Positions 11,801 to 24,063 of a stretch of 64,000 nt of DNA are shown here, one piece after another (position 1 is the stretch's first letter; each line of letters begins with the position of its first letter). Location: NCBI RefSeq assembly GCF_002288925.2, contig NW_022098008.1, forward strand, positions 5,618,971 through 5,682,970, given 5' to 3'. The notes under the pieces were generated by a model. That model was given only the letters and a program-made list of their open reading frames with translations, had not been told where the DNA came from and ran no database searches. The position numbers and the translations under genes were made by a program. This DNA comes from Delphinapterus leucas (Eukaryota; Chordata; Mammalia; Artiodactyla; Monodontidae).

Positions 11801-13206
11801 TAAGTACTTTCTCTCCTGTAATCTTTTTTTACCATCATGCATATAAGAAAAGACAAATATAACGATGGTATACTTTCAATTTGACATAGCAATCTCACAA
11901 GTATTTATGCTATTTAGGAAAAGAGATACATCAATTACTGAGTTGTTAACCAGGCAAATTATCGTAAGACAATTAAGCCACACATTTTTAGTAAGTTATT
12001 TTTCCATGAAGACAAGAATTTCCAGAGTCTTAAGAACATGACAAGAACAAATTATATTTCTAAGAATACAGTTTTAACAGAAACAAGTTGAAATCCACTG
12101 TAGATACTCATTTAAGTCTCTATATCATACAGGAAACTGAAAAGAAGACCCCAGGCAAAAATGAGCCAGGTAAAAATTGGGCTTAAAATTAAGACTGATT
12201 GACTGAGAGCCTTCAAGGAAGGTTCTTTCTCTGTCAGTGGTGATGGTAGAAGTACTTTTTCTCAGGATTAACACGGGAGAATTGAAGGGGACTGGAATGT
12301 TAAATATGTTGCCTAGAGAAGAGTTCTTTAAAGAAACACAACACAACTTTGAGTGCTTTCTCTCTTGTTTTCATTTGACTTAATTTATGAGGAGGATTAA
12401 TACTGTGTCTTTTATTTCACTAGTATTTAGTAAAATCCTGTTATTTTCTCTTGTTTCTGCTTACTGGGAAAATTGAGCTGTATAGGCTTTATTTTGCTTT
12501 CAGTTGGGAACAGTTGGAAAAATAACAGTCTTATTTTCCTGAATGATATAGAGACTTAAATGAATCTCCTGGAATCTTTTAAAGCCAGCTGTCTACTTTC
12601 TGGGAGTCTACCTAGTTGAGACTTGATTAAACCCATACATCTATTTGCTGCCATATGTGAGTTGGCCACACATATGACATCAAAGACAGCATTTGTTGAG
12701 GGTGAGCAAGGGGTGAGGATAACTGTTAACTCATCAAGGGGGGAACCTCATTTGTTTTGCACAATGCCCCACATCCTTGTACCTGTCATATGTGTTTGTC
12801 TAAGACTGGGCTGAAAGGGAGCCCAAACATCAATCCACAGATTTAATATCATTCAGGCCAAAATCCTTCCTTTTTTTAGATAGAAATATATAATATATAA
12901 ATAGAAAGCATGAGGTTTCTTCTTTACTCTGGTGTCCCACCTCACGGACCCTCTTTGCTGTGTATCTGCTTTGCAGACTCCTGCTCTAAACAGCTGGTGT
13001 GTGGTTTTCTACTTCCTGGACCCTGCAGCTGCTCGTCACCCCCCAGCTACTGAACGAGACTCTCCTGGGTTTGGGTTTGGGAACTGTACTTGTAAAAGTT
13101 CCCTCAGTAATCTGATGTAAAGCCAGGTTTGAAAATTAGGATAGTGCCAATCATTGACTTTAATAGCTTGCCTTCTCTCTCTTTTTCTTTTTAAATAATA
13201 ACCGTG
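8885..13206. other. 4.3 kb mostly single-copy DNA, no gene recognised
   Basis: The longest frame is 154 codons (9987-10451 plus) and has no recognisable domain. Faint L2-like C/T-rich wording occurs near 11060-11340. No CpG cluster, tRNA gene or convincing splice-bounded exon is visible. Confidence 0.4.
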
Positions 13207-13590
13207 TGTATTAGCCTGCTAAGACTGACATGAAATACCACAGTCAGATTTAAATGACAGAACTTTATTTTATCAGATTTCTGAAGGTTGGAAGTCCAAG
13301 ATCAAGGTACATAAAAGATGGTTCTTAGTGAGAGCCCGCTTCCTGGTTTGCAAATGGCCACCTTTTTCTGTGTCCTCATATGGCCTCTTCTCCGTGTGCA
13401 TGTGGAGAGAAATCTCTGGTGTGTCTTCCTCTTCTTATATGGGTAGCAGTTCTACCAGATTAAGGCCCCACCCTTACAACCTCATTTAATCTTTATTACC
13501 TCCTTGTGGGCCCTATCACTAAATACAGTCATAGGGGGGATTAGGACTTCAACAGGTAAATTTTGGAGGGACACAGTTCAGTTCATAACA
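13207..13590 (-). mobile_element. MaLR (MLT1/MST-type) solitary LTR, minus strand
   Basis: The left end gtattagcctgctaagactg and the right end cagttcagttcataaca are the reverse complements of the two MaLR LTR termini. Between them lie the expected blocks gaaggttggaagtccaagat, cttcctcttcttatatggg, acctcatttaatctttatta and atacagtcatagggg. It is a non-autonomous ERVL-related LTR, about 384 bp, with no internal region visible. Confidence 0.88.
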
Positions 13591-13593
13591 TTC

Positions 13594-13970
13594 TGTGATA
13601 GTTAAATTTTGTGTGTCAGCTTGGCTAGGCTGTTGTTTGGTCAAATGCTTGTCTAGATGTTGCTGTGAAGGTATTGATATTTTGTTGGTGTGACTAGCAT
13701 CTACAACCAGTTGACTTTAAGAAGATTACCCTCTATATCATGTGTGAGCCTCATCCAGTCAGTTCAAGGCCGTAAGGGCAAAAGCTGTGGTTTCCTGGAG
13801 AAGATGGAATTCTGTCTCATGACTGTAACATGGAAATTCTGCCTGAGTTTCTAGACTGTTGGTCTGCCCTGAAAATTTTGGACATGCCTGCTTCCACAAT
13901 TGCATGGGGACATTCCTTAAAAAATATATACCCATCCTTTTGGCTCAGTTTCTTTGGAGAACCTGACCCA
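13594..13970 (+). mobile_element. ERVL-like (MLT2-type) LTR, plus strand
   Basis: It begins tgtgatagttaaattttgtg, continues with cagcttggctaggctgttgt and tctagatgttgctgtgaagg, then ctggagaagatggaattctg, and ends near tttctttggagaacctgacc. I recognise this order as an ERVL LTR, subfamily uncertain. It abuts the MaLR LTR with a 3 bp gap. Confidence 0.75.
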
Positions 13971-13998
13971 CTTTTCTTTCTTCCTTCCTTTCTTTCTT

Positions 13999-14142
13999 TT
14001 TATTTATTTTTTTATTGAAGTATAGTTGATGTACAATATTACATAAGTTACAGGTGTACAATATAGTAATTCACAAATTTTAAAGGTTTTATTCCATTTA
14101 TAGTTATTATAAAATATTGGTTATATTCACTTTTCTTATTTT
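13999..14142 (-). mobile_element. L1 3' end, minus strand
   Basis: After a tttc/ttta-rich tail, tttttattgaagtatagttg and the following tagttattataaaatattgg are the reverse complement of an L1 3' UTR of an older subfamily. Its 5' side is interrupted near 14143 by the next element. Confidence 0.8.
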
Positions 14143-14156
14143 AAAAGTAATACAGT

Positions 14157-14385
14157 ACCTCGGGTAATGACTTCATTTAATAATTCTATGATTGAATAAA
14201 CAGCAAGGTCCTACCTTGTATAGGACAGGGAACTCTATTCAATAACCTGTGATGAACCATAATGGAAAAGAAGATGAAAAAGAATATATATATATATATG
14301 TATAACTGAATCACTTTGCTGTATAGCAGAAATTAACACAACATTGTAAATCAACTATACTTCAAAGAAATTTAAAAAATAAAAT
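14157..14385 (+). mobile_element. L1 3' end, plus strand, beside the opposed L1
   Basis: Blocks gacagggaactctattcaat, gtataactgaatcactttgc and caacattgtaaatcaactat are the L1 3' UTR in forward sense, ending in an A-rich tail. The phrase aaaagtaataca occurs at about 14143 and again at about 14388, a likely target duplication, so this copy inserted next to or into the minus-strand L1. It contains an (at)n run at 14286-14299. Confidence 0.82.
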
Positions 14386-14559
14386 AAAAGTAATACATAT
14401 CCAATTAACACATTTTATAATAAATACAAATAAGTACAAAACATAAACTAAAAAGCAACTGAAATCCTAATATGCAGAGAGATACCCATCCTTTACGTTC
14501 TGTTGTGCCTTCTTCCACTAACATCATAAAAAGCCCATAAAACATGATGTTGTGACTGT

Positions 14560-14705
14560 GTATGCTTGTGTGTTTTGTTATACTATGAGCTTCCTGAAAA
14601 TAAATACTTCTTGTTATGTATTTTTTTTACCCCATTGCCCGATATATTATTTAGCATGTTGTAGATTCTTAATACACACTTTTGAATAAATGACTGAATA
14701 AATGG
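14560..14705 (+). mobile_element. L2 3'-tail-like fragment, plus strand
   Basis: The wording tatgagcttcctgaaaataa, then ttagcatgttgtagattctt and gaataaatgactgaataaat resembles the L2 3' terminus. It is strongly diverged. Confidence 0.5.
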
Positions 14706-16685
14706 GAGAAAAGATACAAAAGCAGATAGGCTATTAGGCAAATGAATAGATTTGTGAATTAATTCATTGGGAGAAAACTTAAGATAAGGGTTATGAATCA
14801 GCAAAGGAAATTGGGGAGGAAGTTGTCCTTAGGAAGTAGAAGGACTGATCTGACACACAGCATTGGAGGTGAAGTGAATTTATACTGGCACCAGTATACT
14901 GGACTCAGCCATCCTCTGCAACAGTAGAAGACTAGGATTGGTCCAGCTGCAGCATTTGTTAGGTAAATTCAGCAAAAAGACATGGAAGAATCAGTTGAGG
15001 GTATTGACACTGTGATGAGTAAGTTAGATAAGAAGGAAAGTAAAGGCAAGAGGAGTTAAATGATTAGCTGTCTAAGATTAAAAAACGAATGCAGTGGGAG
15101 GAAGAGAGGACTAGAGGAAGGAGCTGAGTTTGTGATATCTTGAAGCTCCTGTTTTCAGATGTGAAGAATTTCCAAGTGATAACAAGATCCAGGCTGTGAC
15201 CATGGGAACGAATCACTGTGGTAAAATAGAAAAGAATATCATTGGAGCCATAAAAGTGAAAAAACCTTTGAGGAAAGCATATTTCATGGGCTTTCTAAAT
15301 GGCCTTGAAGTTACTCAATAAGATGATTGGACTTAGGGAGGGAAAAATGAGCATAAGCTAAACATGGAGGTCTTCACTGAATTTTGGAGTGAGTCAGAAA
15401 GATGGAGAGGTAATTGGGAAGGAATAGTAGTAAGGAACAGAGCCTGACAATGGGCTGGGAAGTTTTCAGTGTGGTTAAAGGGAAAGAATCAATAGAATGA
15501 GGTCTTGGCCCATGAGGTGTTTGGGGTGAGTGTCCTCAAGCACTGTTTATAAGGTGCCATCCTTGGATAGAACCAGTTTAATACAAAGTAGTTTGGTAAT
15601 TTATTCTTTATAACAGAATTTGCTTCTGTTATTAGATGTTGCTCTGAAAAAACTGGATCACAGAAAATGCAAGCCTTTAATGTTGTTCTTGTTTCTTTTT
15701 AATAGACCAAAGGAGTCAGATCCTATTTGGACACCTCTAGTCTGGATAAATAGACACCAAGCTGATTGCAAGGACAGGAGTCAGGTAACAGAATAAGACT
15801 TTGGATACCCAGAGAAACGTGCTAAAACTTGGGGGAAAAAAAAGACAAAAGGAGAAGGAAGGTGACTTGAAAGAAATCACTCCCTCTTTTCCCATTGCCT
15901 GAAGTTAGCCAGGAGGGACTATGTATACCTGGTATCTGGTGCGGATTACCATCAGGTATAAGGTGCCCTATCATTCATCTACATTTTCAGTTCCCCCTGA
16001 GACACTTAAAATGAATCAATGCCATGACAACATTGATCAAACAATGATCCAATTGCTATTAAAGCACAAAGTCTAATTTTAACATTTATAAAATGTTTCT
16101 CTTTTCAAAAGTTCCTATACTTAGCTAACTTAGTCATAGATCTATTTAGGAAAGGAATGTGCAATTTTATTTTTTTATTTCAGTAATTTTTGAAAAACCA
16201 ATTTATAAGTAGAAACTTTTTCCTTAGGGAGAAAGAAAAAAACCTCCTCTTGAAGTCAGCCAGCCCTTTTGTCCTATACTTGATGTTTCTGACAGTAATT
16301 TTCTGGGTTTATAATTTGCTAATTATAAAATGGTCCAGTTGGAAGTCTATGAATTGAATGTTGGTTTTACCGCTTAGCACACCGTGGTCAGGATCGGGCA
16401 GTAGGAAGGGAAATCATTCTCATATTAATTGCTTATTAGAGCACACTGACTTTATGTGCATCCATCTGGATGCAGATATGAATGAATCCGGAAAAGTTAC
16501 TTAGTTCATAAAGGACTTCAAAAGGCAATTCTTATTTTTTTTAAATTTATTTTTAATTCTTTGGGGGGAAAATTCTTTGAATAATCTACAAGGCAACATT
16601 TTGTATGATAATGATACTTTCTTAAACTTCTAGCTTACAGGAGTTGGTCTTAAGGGTGCAGAGTCTTTCTGTAAATGATGTATTA
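14706..16685. other. 2 kb single-copy, no gene recognised
   Basis: G/A-rich stretches near 14980-15520 have no open frame over 60 codons. Nothing recognisable. Confidence 0.4.
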
Positions 16686-16689
16686 GAAA

Positions 16690-16825
16690 GTAAAAGAGCT
16701 GTGGATTTTACTTTCCCCATTTTAGACTGTAGGGAATGTTGACACTCAAGGAACGTAAATGTTGGTCTGAAGCCCAGGTGTGCTGATTTTGCTTCCATGC
16801 TTTAGCCACTAATCCAGATGGTTTC
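16690..16825 (-). mobile_element. Probable degraded MIR fragment, minus strand
   Basis: Ccccattttagactgtaggg, then gtctgaagcccaggtgtgct and ttccatgctttagcc follow the reverse MIR order with many changes. Confidence 0.45.
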
Positions 16826-17098
16826 TCAAAGTAAAGCCTTGAAGGTGATCATGGAATTTTAGACTCATAGGATCTTACTGCAGGGAAATCACTGGCTTCA
16901 GACTTCAGTTTCTCTTTTTTTTCCATCAGATTCTGATCATCTTGCAGAGATTGCTCTTTCCTTTAAGATGCCTGATGAAGGAAACCATTTCTGTTGTATG
17001 TAATGTACTTTCAATTTTATCAAGCCTTCTTGTCTGGAAGGTTGATCTTCCATCACCTCCTCTCCATCTCTGTGAGAGGAAGGTCCAACTGCTCCTTT

Positions 17099-17319
17099 TT
17101 TTTTTTTTTGATGCGGACCACTTTTTAAAAAGTCTTTATTGAATTTGTCACAATATTGCTTCTGTTTTACGTTTTGCTTTTTTGACCACGAGACTTGTGA
17201 GATCTTAGCTGCCTGACCAGGGATCGAACCCGACCAGGGATCGAACCTTACCAGGGATCGAACCTGCACCCCCTGCATTGGAAGGTGAAGTCTTAATCAC
17301 TGGACAGCCAGGGAAGTCC
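17099..17319 (-). mobile_element. tRNA-derived SINE with triplicated B box, minus strand
   Basis: The T-run at 17096-17109 is the A-tail of a minus-strand SINE and the right end gacagccagggaagtcc is its head. Perfect target duplications ccaactgctccttt sit at 17085-17098 and 17320-17333. The pol III B box, ggttcgatccctggt in the sense strand, is present three times in tandem with a 17 bp period (17216-17232, 17233-17249, 17250-17266); a standard member has one. It is shorter in the middle than the SINEs at 1813 and 4989 and belongs to a related subfamily. Confidence 0.93.
17216..17266 (-). repeat. 17 bp x 3 tandem repeat of the SINE B box
   Basis: Three adjacent copies of accagggatcgaaccNN differ only at the last two bases (cg, tt, tg). 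Each contains a complete GGTTCGATCC B-box match on the minus strand. Confidence 0.97.
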
Positions 17320-17333
17320 CCAACTGCTCCTTT

Positions 17334-19838
17334 AAATGCATATGGACTTATGCATATAGGGGTTTGGCATGACCAACTATTTAATTGATTTAAAAAATTC
17401 CAAACGGTAACAGTGAATTGGTTTCCTTGGTGTCACTACTATAAGTGATTTTAAATCACTTTATTTCTATTAGTGTTATAAAAGTAATTGTGCAATAAAA
17501 TTGAAAAAAATAATCCCATGATAGTATCAATGCCTATGACATTATTTTAATAAGTGTAAATGATGCATATTGTAGGATATTTATTCTATGAGAAGAGAAG
17601 TTAGATATTTGGACAAGCCTGGAATATTCTAGGTAATTTGTGATTTACTTTTTTAACAATCATTTTCAGGTCAGGCAAATGGAAAGTAATGTCCTGATTA
17701 AACTTCACGATGGCTTAAACTACAAACTCTGTTTTTAAATTATGGGGATGCTATGCTCTATTTAGAATGAACCAAGATTTTGACATATCTGTTCAGGTAT
17801 GTCAACCTTTCTTGTCAGGCTGGCTGTGGTTGTGAAGGTCATGAAGAGGGAGGGTCAATTGATTGACTTATAGTCAAATTGCCTCTGTCTGATATGTCCT
17901 CATAAAAGTGACTTATCTCTTAATAACCCCCTTTAAAAATATTCTGCTTTTATCTGTCTATGGTTAATTTTTGGTCTTTCTGTTCAGATTAACATTGTCA
18001 CAATCTTTAGCTTTTGTTATCCTCATGGAATGTTTTTGTTCACTTACACATCCAAACCCTTGGCCCTTTTGCTAGAGTTGCTGATGGCATTCTGTAATTG
18101 TTTGACAATTCAGGCCTGTGGGGAATAGCAGACACATAAGAAAAGCTCCAAATCCCAGGAGCACGTCCCTTCACTGGAAAACAGAGCAGGGAAGAATGAA
18201 TTAGTAGCTGTCTCTGATGGAGATTTTTAAAAAGACAGGAAGCAGTTAGGAGAATAATTAAAGTCTGCCAAAAACAACATCTGGTAGTAGTGGTTTATGA
18301 CTTTCTCCTCGAAAGAGTGCTACTTTCAAACTATAGACAATGTAAGAAACCTCAGTTTATGTTAATATCCCAACGTTTGTCTTCAGCTCCTGATTTGTAA
18401 TACATTCATGAATAGCAGAACACAGTAAATGATAATTCGTAGTTTCCAAGGGTATAATCAACTTTTTTCCTGTTCTATATTGAGCCTAGTTTCCATCTCT
18501 CTTGATGTTTCAGTGTTGAATAACAATGTGTTACATACCATATAAAACACCTTATGCTGTGTTCCAGGAAAACAGGCAAAGACAATAACAATACTTTAGA
18601 GATGACAGGTGACCCTCCAAAGAAGACAGGGACAGAGGGCGTGGGATGACTGTATGTGGAAACTTGGGGTGTATTTACTGCAAGTAATAGAGAAAAAACA
18701 ATAGTCAATGTGGGAAGGAAATGCTAAAAACAAGAGTAAAGAAACACAGGCTGACTCATAATAAGCATTCACAGGGTGAAAGCAGGCGTGTGTTCAGAAA
18801 AAAAGGCTGTGGGGAGGTGGTCTGAGGCTGCCTGGTTAAATGGTCTCATAAGTCCTCTCTCTCAGGACTACTTCTGACTAAAAATATTACATGTTCACCC
18901 CGTCTTATGTGTTCCTGTCCTCACCATAATCTTGGAGAAGTTTTACTCAGATATATGACCATCTGTAGTGTCATATTTTCAGTATATGTGAGTTTGCCTT
19001 TTCCAGGACATATTCATGAGCCAAAAGAGCAGAAACCATTCTTGCTGTCTCATCCAGCCACTTGGGGTTCCTGCCCTCCTCTTGCTTCCCAACAGAGGGT
19101 CATCCCTCTGACAGGTGGCAATGAATGTTGTCATGGTCCCCTCTGGTGCTTGAGCAGCAGACAGACCACTGATGGGCAGGGTCAACACCGGGAGGCTGGG
19201 GTTGCTCCAGGGTATCATGGGGTTTTACCCTGATTGTCATGGTCTAATTTGCATGTCCATTGGAATCATCCCAGCTTGTTACATCTGGAGGAGGTGCTTC
19301 CTAGCTCTGTACGAGTCCCCAGTTATCTAAACGAAATCGATGATGTACAAAATTCATTTCTTAGCCTGGATGTGAAGGAAAGAGAGAACCTTGCTCAGTC
19401 ACATTTTTGCTTTGGAAATCGTTTCTGAGATGCCTTCTCAGCCTCCTGTTCTCCCATCAGTCTGTCATCAATCGTCAATGGGCTCCCACCAACCAATGAC
19501 CACTGACCTGGGTTCGAGAGAGGAGTTGTAGGCACTCGAATAACAGACACTTGACACCAGGTAGGACGGAGAACTAAAATGAACAACACAGCAAGATGAA
19601 TGTTCAAGATGAATGCAGGAGTGTCGGCACGGAATTGGGGGGGGTGGAGCTGACTGAAGTGAAGACTCCAGTTATAAAGCCAGTGAGTCTGCTATGTCCA
19701 CAGAAACAAAACAGGAGGTAAAGTCCCTCCCCTGAAAATCTCCCTGTCTGTCTGGGAGATTCAAGAGTCCACGCGTGCTAACCACACAGTGAGGAACAGG
19801 TTGAACCAGAAGCACACACAAGGCCCCTGGGTCAGTTC
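17334..19838. other. 2.5 kb single-copy, no gene recognised
   Basis: The longest frame is 108 codons (18907-19233 plus), with a 79-codon frame antisense to it. Neither has a domain I recognise. Confidence 0.4.
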
Positions 19839-19972
19839 CCTGGAGCTGTAACAAATACCCACTGGACAACTTAACAATACAAATTTATTTTCACACAATT
19901 CTGGAGGCCAGAAGTTCTAGATCAAGGTGTTGGCAGTGTTGGTTCCTTCTGAGTCTTCTTTCCTTGATGCGT
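19839..19972 (-). mobile_element. MaLR LTR 3' fragment, minus strand
   Basis: Ggagctgtaacaaataccca, acaatacaaatttattttca and attctggaggccagaagttc match the reverse complement of the MaLR LTR 3' part. The remainder of the LTR is missing; the match fades after about 19970. Confidence 0.75.
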
Positions 19973-21108
19973 ATTCAAAAATATTCACTGTTTATCTTTT
20001 GCTTTACTTATAACATAGTGTTTTTAGATTGTAAAATATTTCATCATAGGAAAAAAAGGATTAGCAAAAATTTTTCTACATATTCCTAATGTTGAAGTTT
20101 TAAATTTTCACAATGCCAAATGTATTACCATGGCTTGTGTTGGGGGTGTATTCGTGTGTTTGCTTTTCATGAGATCTACAAACAGTTTTCTGTAATGTCA
20201 AGCTGAGGACCAAGGTCCAGTTTAGAGGAGTCCCCATACACCACTTGACAAAAAGCTGTGATACACAGACGTAAAAGAGGTGAGACCCTCTAGCAGACAG
20301 AGCTTGCATGCTGGAAAGGAAAGCCTGTTTGCTTTCCTCTTCTTGGCTACACAGGAGACTGTTTCTCTGTTCCCCTTCTTTTGGTTGGAGCCCAGTCCTG
20401 AGTCCCACCAGTGGGTTGAGGAAGGCAGTGATGTAGACCACTCCTGGTCTGGCCACGAGGCCGCCCACGTGGCTCTCCATGGTTTCCTTTCCTTGGGTGT
20501 AGAGCATGACAGGCTAGTGTTGAAAATGGGGGTGTCACAGGAAGAAGCATCTGGGACTGGTGATTATAATCATGGGAGAGAGCCTCCCAAAGTCCTTGAA
20601 TGTGCACTAAGAGAGAAATAAACGTGTATTGTGTTCATCTCCCAAGATCTGGAGGGCCTTTGTTTAAGCATCCCGCATCGATCACCCTGACTAATACAAC
20701 CCAACAGTACCTTTGAAAAAGTCACACTTTTAAAATAGATATTTCAGGACAGGGCTATATACTCAAATTTCATGCATAAGATGTAATAGTTGAATGTTAG
20801 AAAACTGCCCAGAGTCACACAGTTTTAGAGGCAGGGGTGGGAAATCCATGATTTAGGGCCAATGCACTGTCACAGTGAAGATTTGGAATCAAAGGCAAAG
20901 AATTTCTCAGCATCTCTCTAGGTTAGAAGCACTATTTTAAATCAAAACACATTCTGACCCTTCTATCTCCTTCATCCTTACTTTCTTCAAGGCTACTGCA
21001 GAAAAAATAATACTTTCACCTATGTCCACCCTTTCCATTCAATTCTAAAGCTTACTACAAACATTAAGCATATCCACTCAGCATTTGACTATGTTTTTGA
21101 GGGTTTGA
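19973..21108. other. No gene recognised; possible weak MIR near 20780-20870
   Basis: The minus frame at 20100-20507 (135 codons) and the overlapping frames in 20280-20621 have no domain that I can see. Cagagtcacacagttttaga near 20811 hints at a MIR core. Confidence 0.4.
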
Positions 21109-21110
21109 AA

Positions 21111-21130
21111 GTGTGTGTGTGTGTGTGTGT
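21111..21130 (+). repeat. (gt)10 microsatellite
   Basis: Ten perfect gt units, followed by atgtg. Confidence 0.95.
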
Positions 21131-22338
21131 ATGTGAAGGATGTGCAGGTGCTGCTGGGAGGGATTGTGCTTCAAAGAAGCCTCTTTCAGTTGTAGGAAGG
21201 GGAGTGAGGTTTTTGTACATGGATGGACGGCAGTGTCTTGGGAAGAGACCCTTTACTGAATGTCCTTTCGGAGGAGGGAAAATGGAATGAAGATGGATTC
21301 ACATGCAATAGCCTCTTGCCCAGGAGAATTCACATCATAAAATCTTGGAATTTACCTACATAAATCTATGGAACAAAAAGTTGGTAGCCAACCCTAAATG
21401 GACGAGATTCTCCTCTTCCATGCGTGTTTGAGTAGAAAAAGAAAGGAGAATGTTTGGGTGTTATAGGTCATGACAGCATTTCTAAAATTACACATGCATG
21501 TTGCTTTCCTTTCACCTCCTTTTGTCCACTCTCCTTTCTAACTTTCAGGCTTGACAACCACCTTTGACATCCTTCAATTGTGACACAGATATACAAGTAG
21601 AAAAACTCTGGCACCTGTGTTCTGTTGCATAAATTTGCACCATGAAATATCATTATTTCTATCATGAGACTTGGAAAACATATCCTTCACAAAAAGCCTC
21701 AGGGCACAGAAAAATAAAAATGTTTAATTAAAATATGTACATGAAACAGCTGTACATGTTTCAATTGCTGAGGGCAGAGAAGTGTCTCCCTCATCGCATG
21801 CTGTAATGAGATTGATTTGTCAGCGGGCTACATTCATCCAAGGTCAGACTCTAGGGGTCATTTCATCTCCAGAAGATGAATTAACTACAGCTTTTAATTT
21901 GGTGTGTGAAGCTTGTAAATGATACAGTGAGATTCCATTGTCAGAACATATGGAAATGTTTTGAGAGAACACCATTTTTTTTTTCTATCTGATTTAGTGT
22001 TTGAAGTTCAAGGAACAGTAAAAGGAGTTATTTTGGTAACTTTCATGTTGCCCCTCCAACTTGAGCATCAGGGATATTTCATCAGGAAAGGATGCTCAGC
22101 TGGGATATTCATAACGTAAAGCTGGAAATAAAGGGGCAGGGGAGGCCAGGTCGGAAAGAGTAAATGGATAAAGAGTTCCAATCTTTATTGCTTCCTAGCA
22201 GATGATTGGCTCATTTCTCAGTTCCTTCTGCAGAGACTCTCAGAGTGGGAATTGCTTAATTATTGTAACTCTCCAGCAGGTAGGGCAAAACTGGAATAAC
22301 TCATTGCAACCATACCATGTATATAAATTAATTTTGTT
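21131..22338. other. No recognised feature
   Basis: Single-copy-looking sequence. The only frames of note (21105-21290 plus, 21468-21665 minus) are short and featureless. Confidence 0.4.
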
Positions 22339-22510
22339 ATAGTGGTGCCTCTCAAACTTCAGTGTGGATACAGTCATATGGAGTTCTTGTCAAAATGCAG
22401 ATTCCAATGCGGTAGGTCCAGGGTGGCCTGAGATTCTGCTCTCAGGTGATGCTTTTGATATGAAGACCAGGATTTTGAAGAGTGAGTCTCTAGGTCATGA
22501 ATTCTTAGAC
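22339..22510 (+). mobile_element. MER5A-like hAT transposon fragment
   Basis: Cctctcaaacttcagtgtgg, caaaatgcagattccaatgc, gtaggtccagggtggcctga and ctctcaggtgatgcttttga follow the MER5A consensus order almost end to end. It is a short non-autonomous relic. Confidence 0.85.
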
Positions 22511-23025
22511 TCTTACCTTTGCTATAGGAGAATTATGATCTTTCTAACCCCCAAGTCATAGGCAATTTTTAGGCGTGCATGTATATGTATGTTTCAGGAG
22601 AAGTAGTGTTGACTTTCCTCGTCTTCTCTAAAAGGGTCTGATACCTGAAGAGGTCAAGAACTCCTGTCATAGCAGGAACCCAGGAGACAGGTGAGCTGGT
22701 CATCCAACCTGGAAAAAGTGGTCATGCCCAGCAGTCACTTGTGTGTTACTATGAGAAGAGACTAGTGATGTACAGATAAGACAGAAAACATGTTTAGTGA
22801 CTGAAGTTTGGGAGAGGAAGGTACATAAGGCTTCAGCTAACTGCTGGAAAGTCTGAAGATGAAGCAGAAGTTTAGGGAAACAGTGGTTTTCCTTCCTATT
22901 AGAAGCACATGACTACTAGTGAAACAGGCCTTGATTCTGGCTAAACTAGTGGCCATTAGGTCTGGCTGCAGAGTGGACTCATTCTTTACCTGTGCTCAGG
23001 CTGCTCCTAGAGATCCTGCGTGGGT
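22511..23025. other. No recognised feature
   Basis: Single-copy-looking sequence without open frames of note. Confidence 0.4.
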
Positions 23026-23425
23026 ATATTCATCTGCTTTGGCTTCCATAGCAGAAAACCATAGGCAGGGTGACTTGAACAGCAGACATTTATTTTCTCA
23101 ATTCTGGAGGCTGGCAGTCCCAGGTTGGCATAGTTGGGCTCTGATGAGGGCCCTCTTCCTGACTTGGAGGTGTCTGCCTTCTCACTGTGTCCTAACATGA
23201 CAGAAAGATAGAGAGCTAGAAATAGAGACAGAGAGAGAGGGAGAGAGAGAGAGAGAAAGATCTCTTCCTATAAATCCAATGATCCTATTGGATTAGGGCC
23301 CCACCCTCATGACCTAATTTAACCTTAATTACCTCCTAAAAGCCCTGTCTCTTGGTACCATCACTTTGGGGGTTAGGGCTTCAGTGTGTGAATTTTGGAG
23401 GACACGATTCCATCCATAGCAGTGA
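23026..23425 (-). mobile_element. MaLR (MLT1/MST-type) LTR, minus strand, with (ga)n expansion
   Basis: Cagacatttattttctcaat, attctggaggctggcagtcc, ctcactgtgtcctaacatga, cctaatttaaccttaattac and ttgggggttagggcttcagt appear in reverse MaLR order, with the LTR start near ccatccatagca. A (ga)n tract has grown inside it at 23224-23260. Confidence 0.88.
23224..23260 (+). repeat. (ga)n purine microsatellite
   Basis: About 17 imperfect ga units inside the MaLR LTR. Confidence 0.92.
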
Positions 23426-24041
23426 GTATGTCCAGAATGGGGCATTTGCCTTTCAGAGATCCATGGTTGATATTCTTTCATGGTCCAGGTCGAGAACCAT
23501 TCATCTGGAATGGATGAAGAAAAATAGTTACACTTGAGAATAGAAATACCATTAAAAACAGACAGGTATCAGTTAGACTAATGTACTGTCTGTCTACTAT
23601 TGGGATGGTCTTTTCAGGACCATGGAATCCATAGTACACATCTTGTGAGAGTATTGGGTTTTTATTGCCAATCAGTTGAATAAATGTTCATTCTGGGAGA
23701 GGAATGGAGATTTAAGGCAGCACTTGCACCAGGAGAGAGAAAAATTATTCTCCAGGATCAGAGGTCTTGTTCCTGGATTCTAAGGCACAGAGAACCTTGG
23801 AGGATTCCAAGTGGTGGTGATAAGAGCATGTAGTGACCTCCCCCTTTTCATGAGAATCAGTCCCCAAAAGAGCCCAGAATCGAATCTGAGGTCAGGTTTG
23901 TCCAGGTGTCCCAGAGCCACTGCCTCTAGTGGCAGAAGTAAGTTATTCTCAGCTTCGTTCTTAAGTGTTATCCCCTCCCTCCCCAAGGATCAAAACAATC
24001 TTATGAAAGTTATTCACAGCTGAGCGAAGATTTCATGAAGG
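23426..24041. other. No recognised feature
   Basis: Single-copy-looking DNA. Two antisense frames over 23780-24023 have no domain. Confidence 0.4.
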
Positions 24042-24063
24042 GCAGCAGCAGCAGCAGCAGCAG
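24042..24063 (+). repeat. (gca)7 trinucleotide repeat
   Basis: Seven perfect gca/cag units. It is not inside a supported coding frame. Confidence 0.95.

Noticed and set aside
14000..14385. A single L1 with 5' inversion
   Set aside because: Both arms have an L1 3' terminus and the plus copy has its own likely target duplication, so two insertions fit better.
17216..17266. CRISPR-like short repeats
   Set aside because: Adjacent 17 bp copies without spacers, in mammalian SINE sequence.
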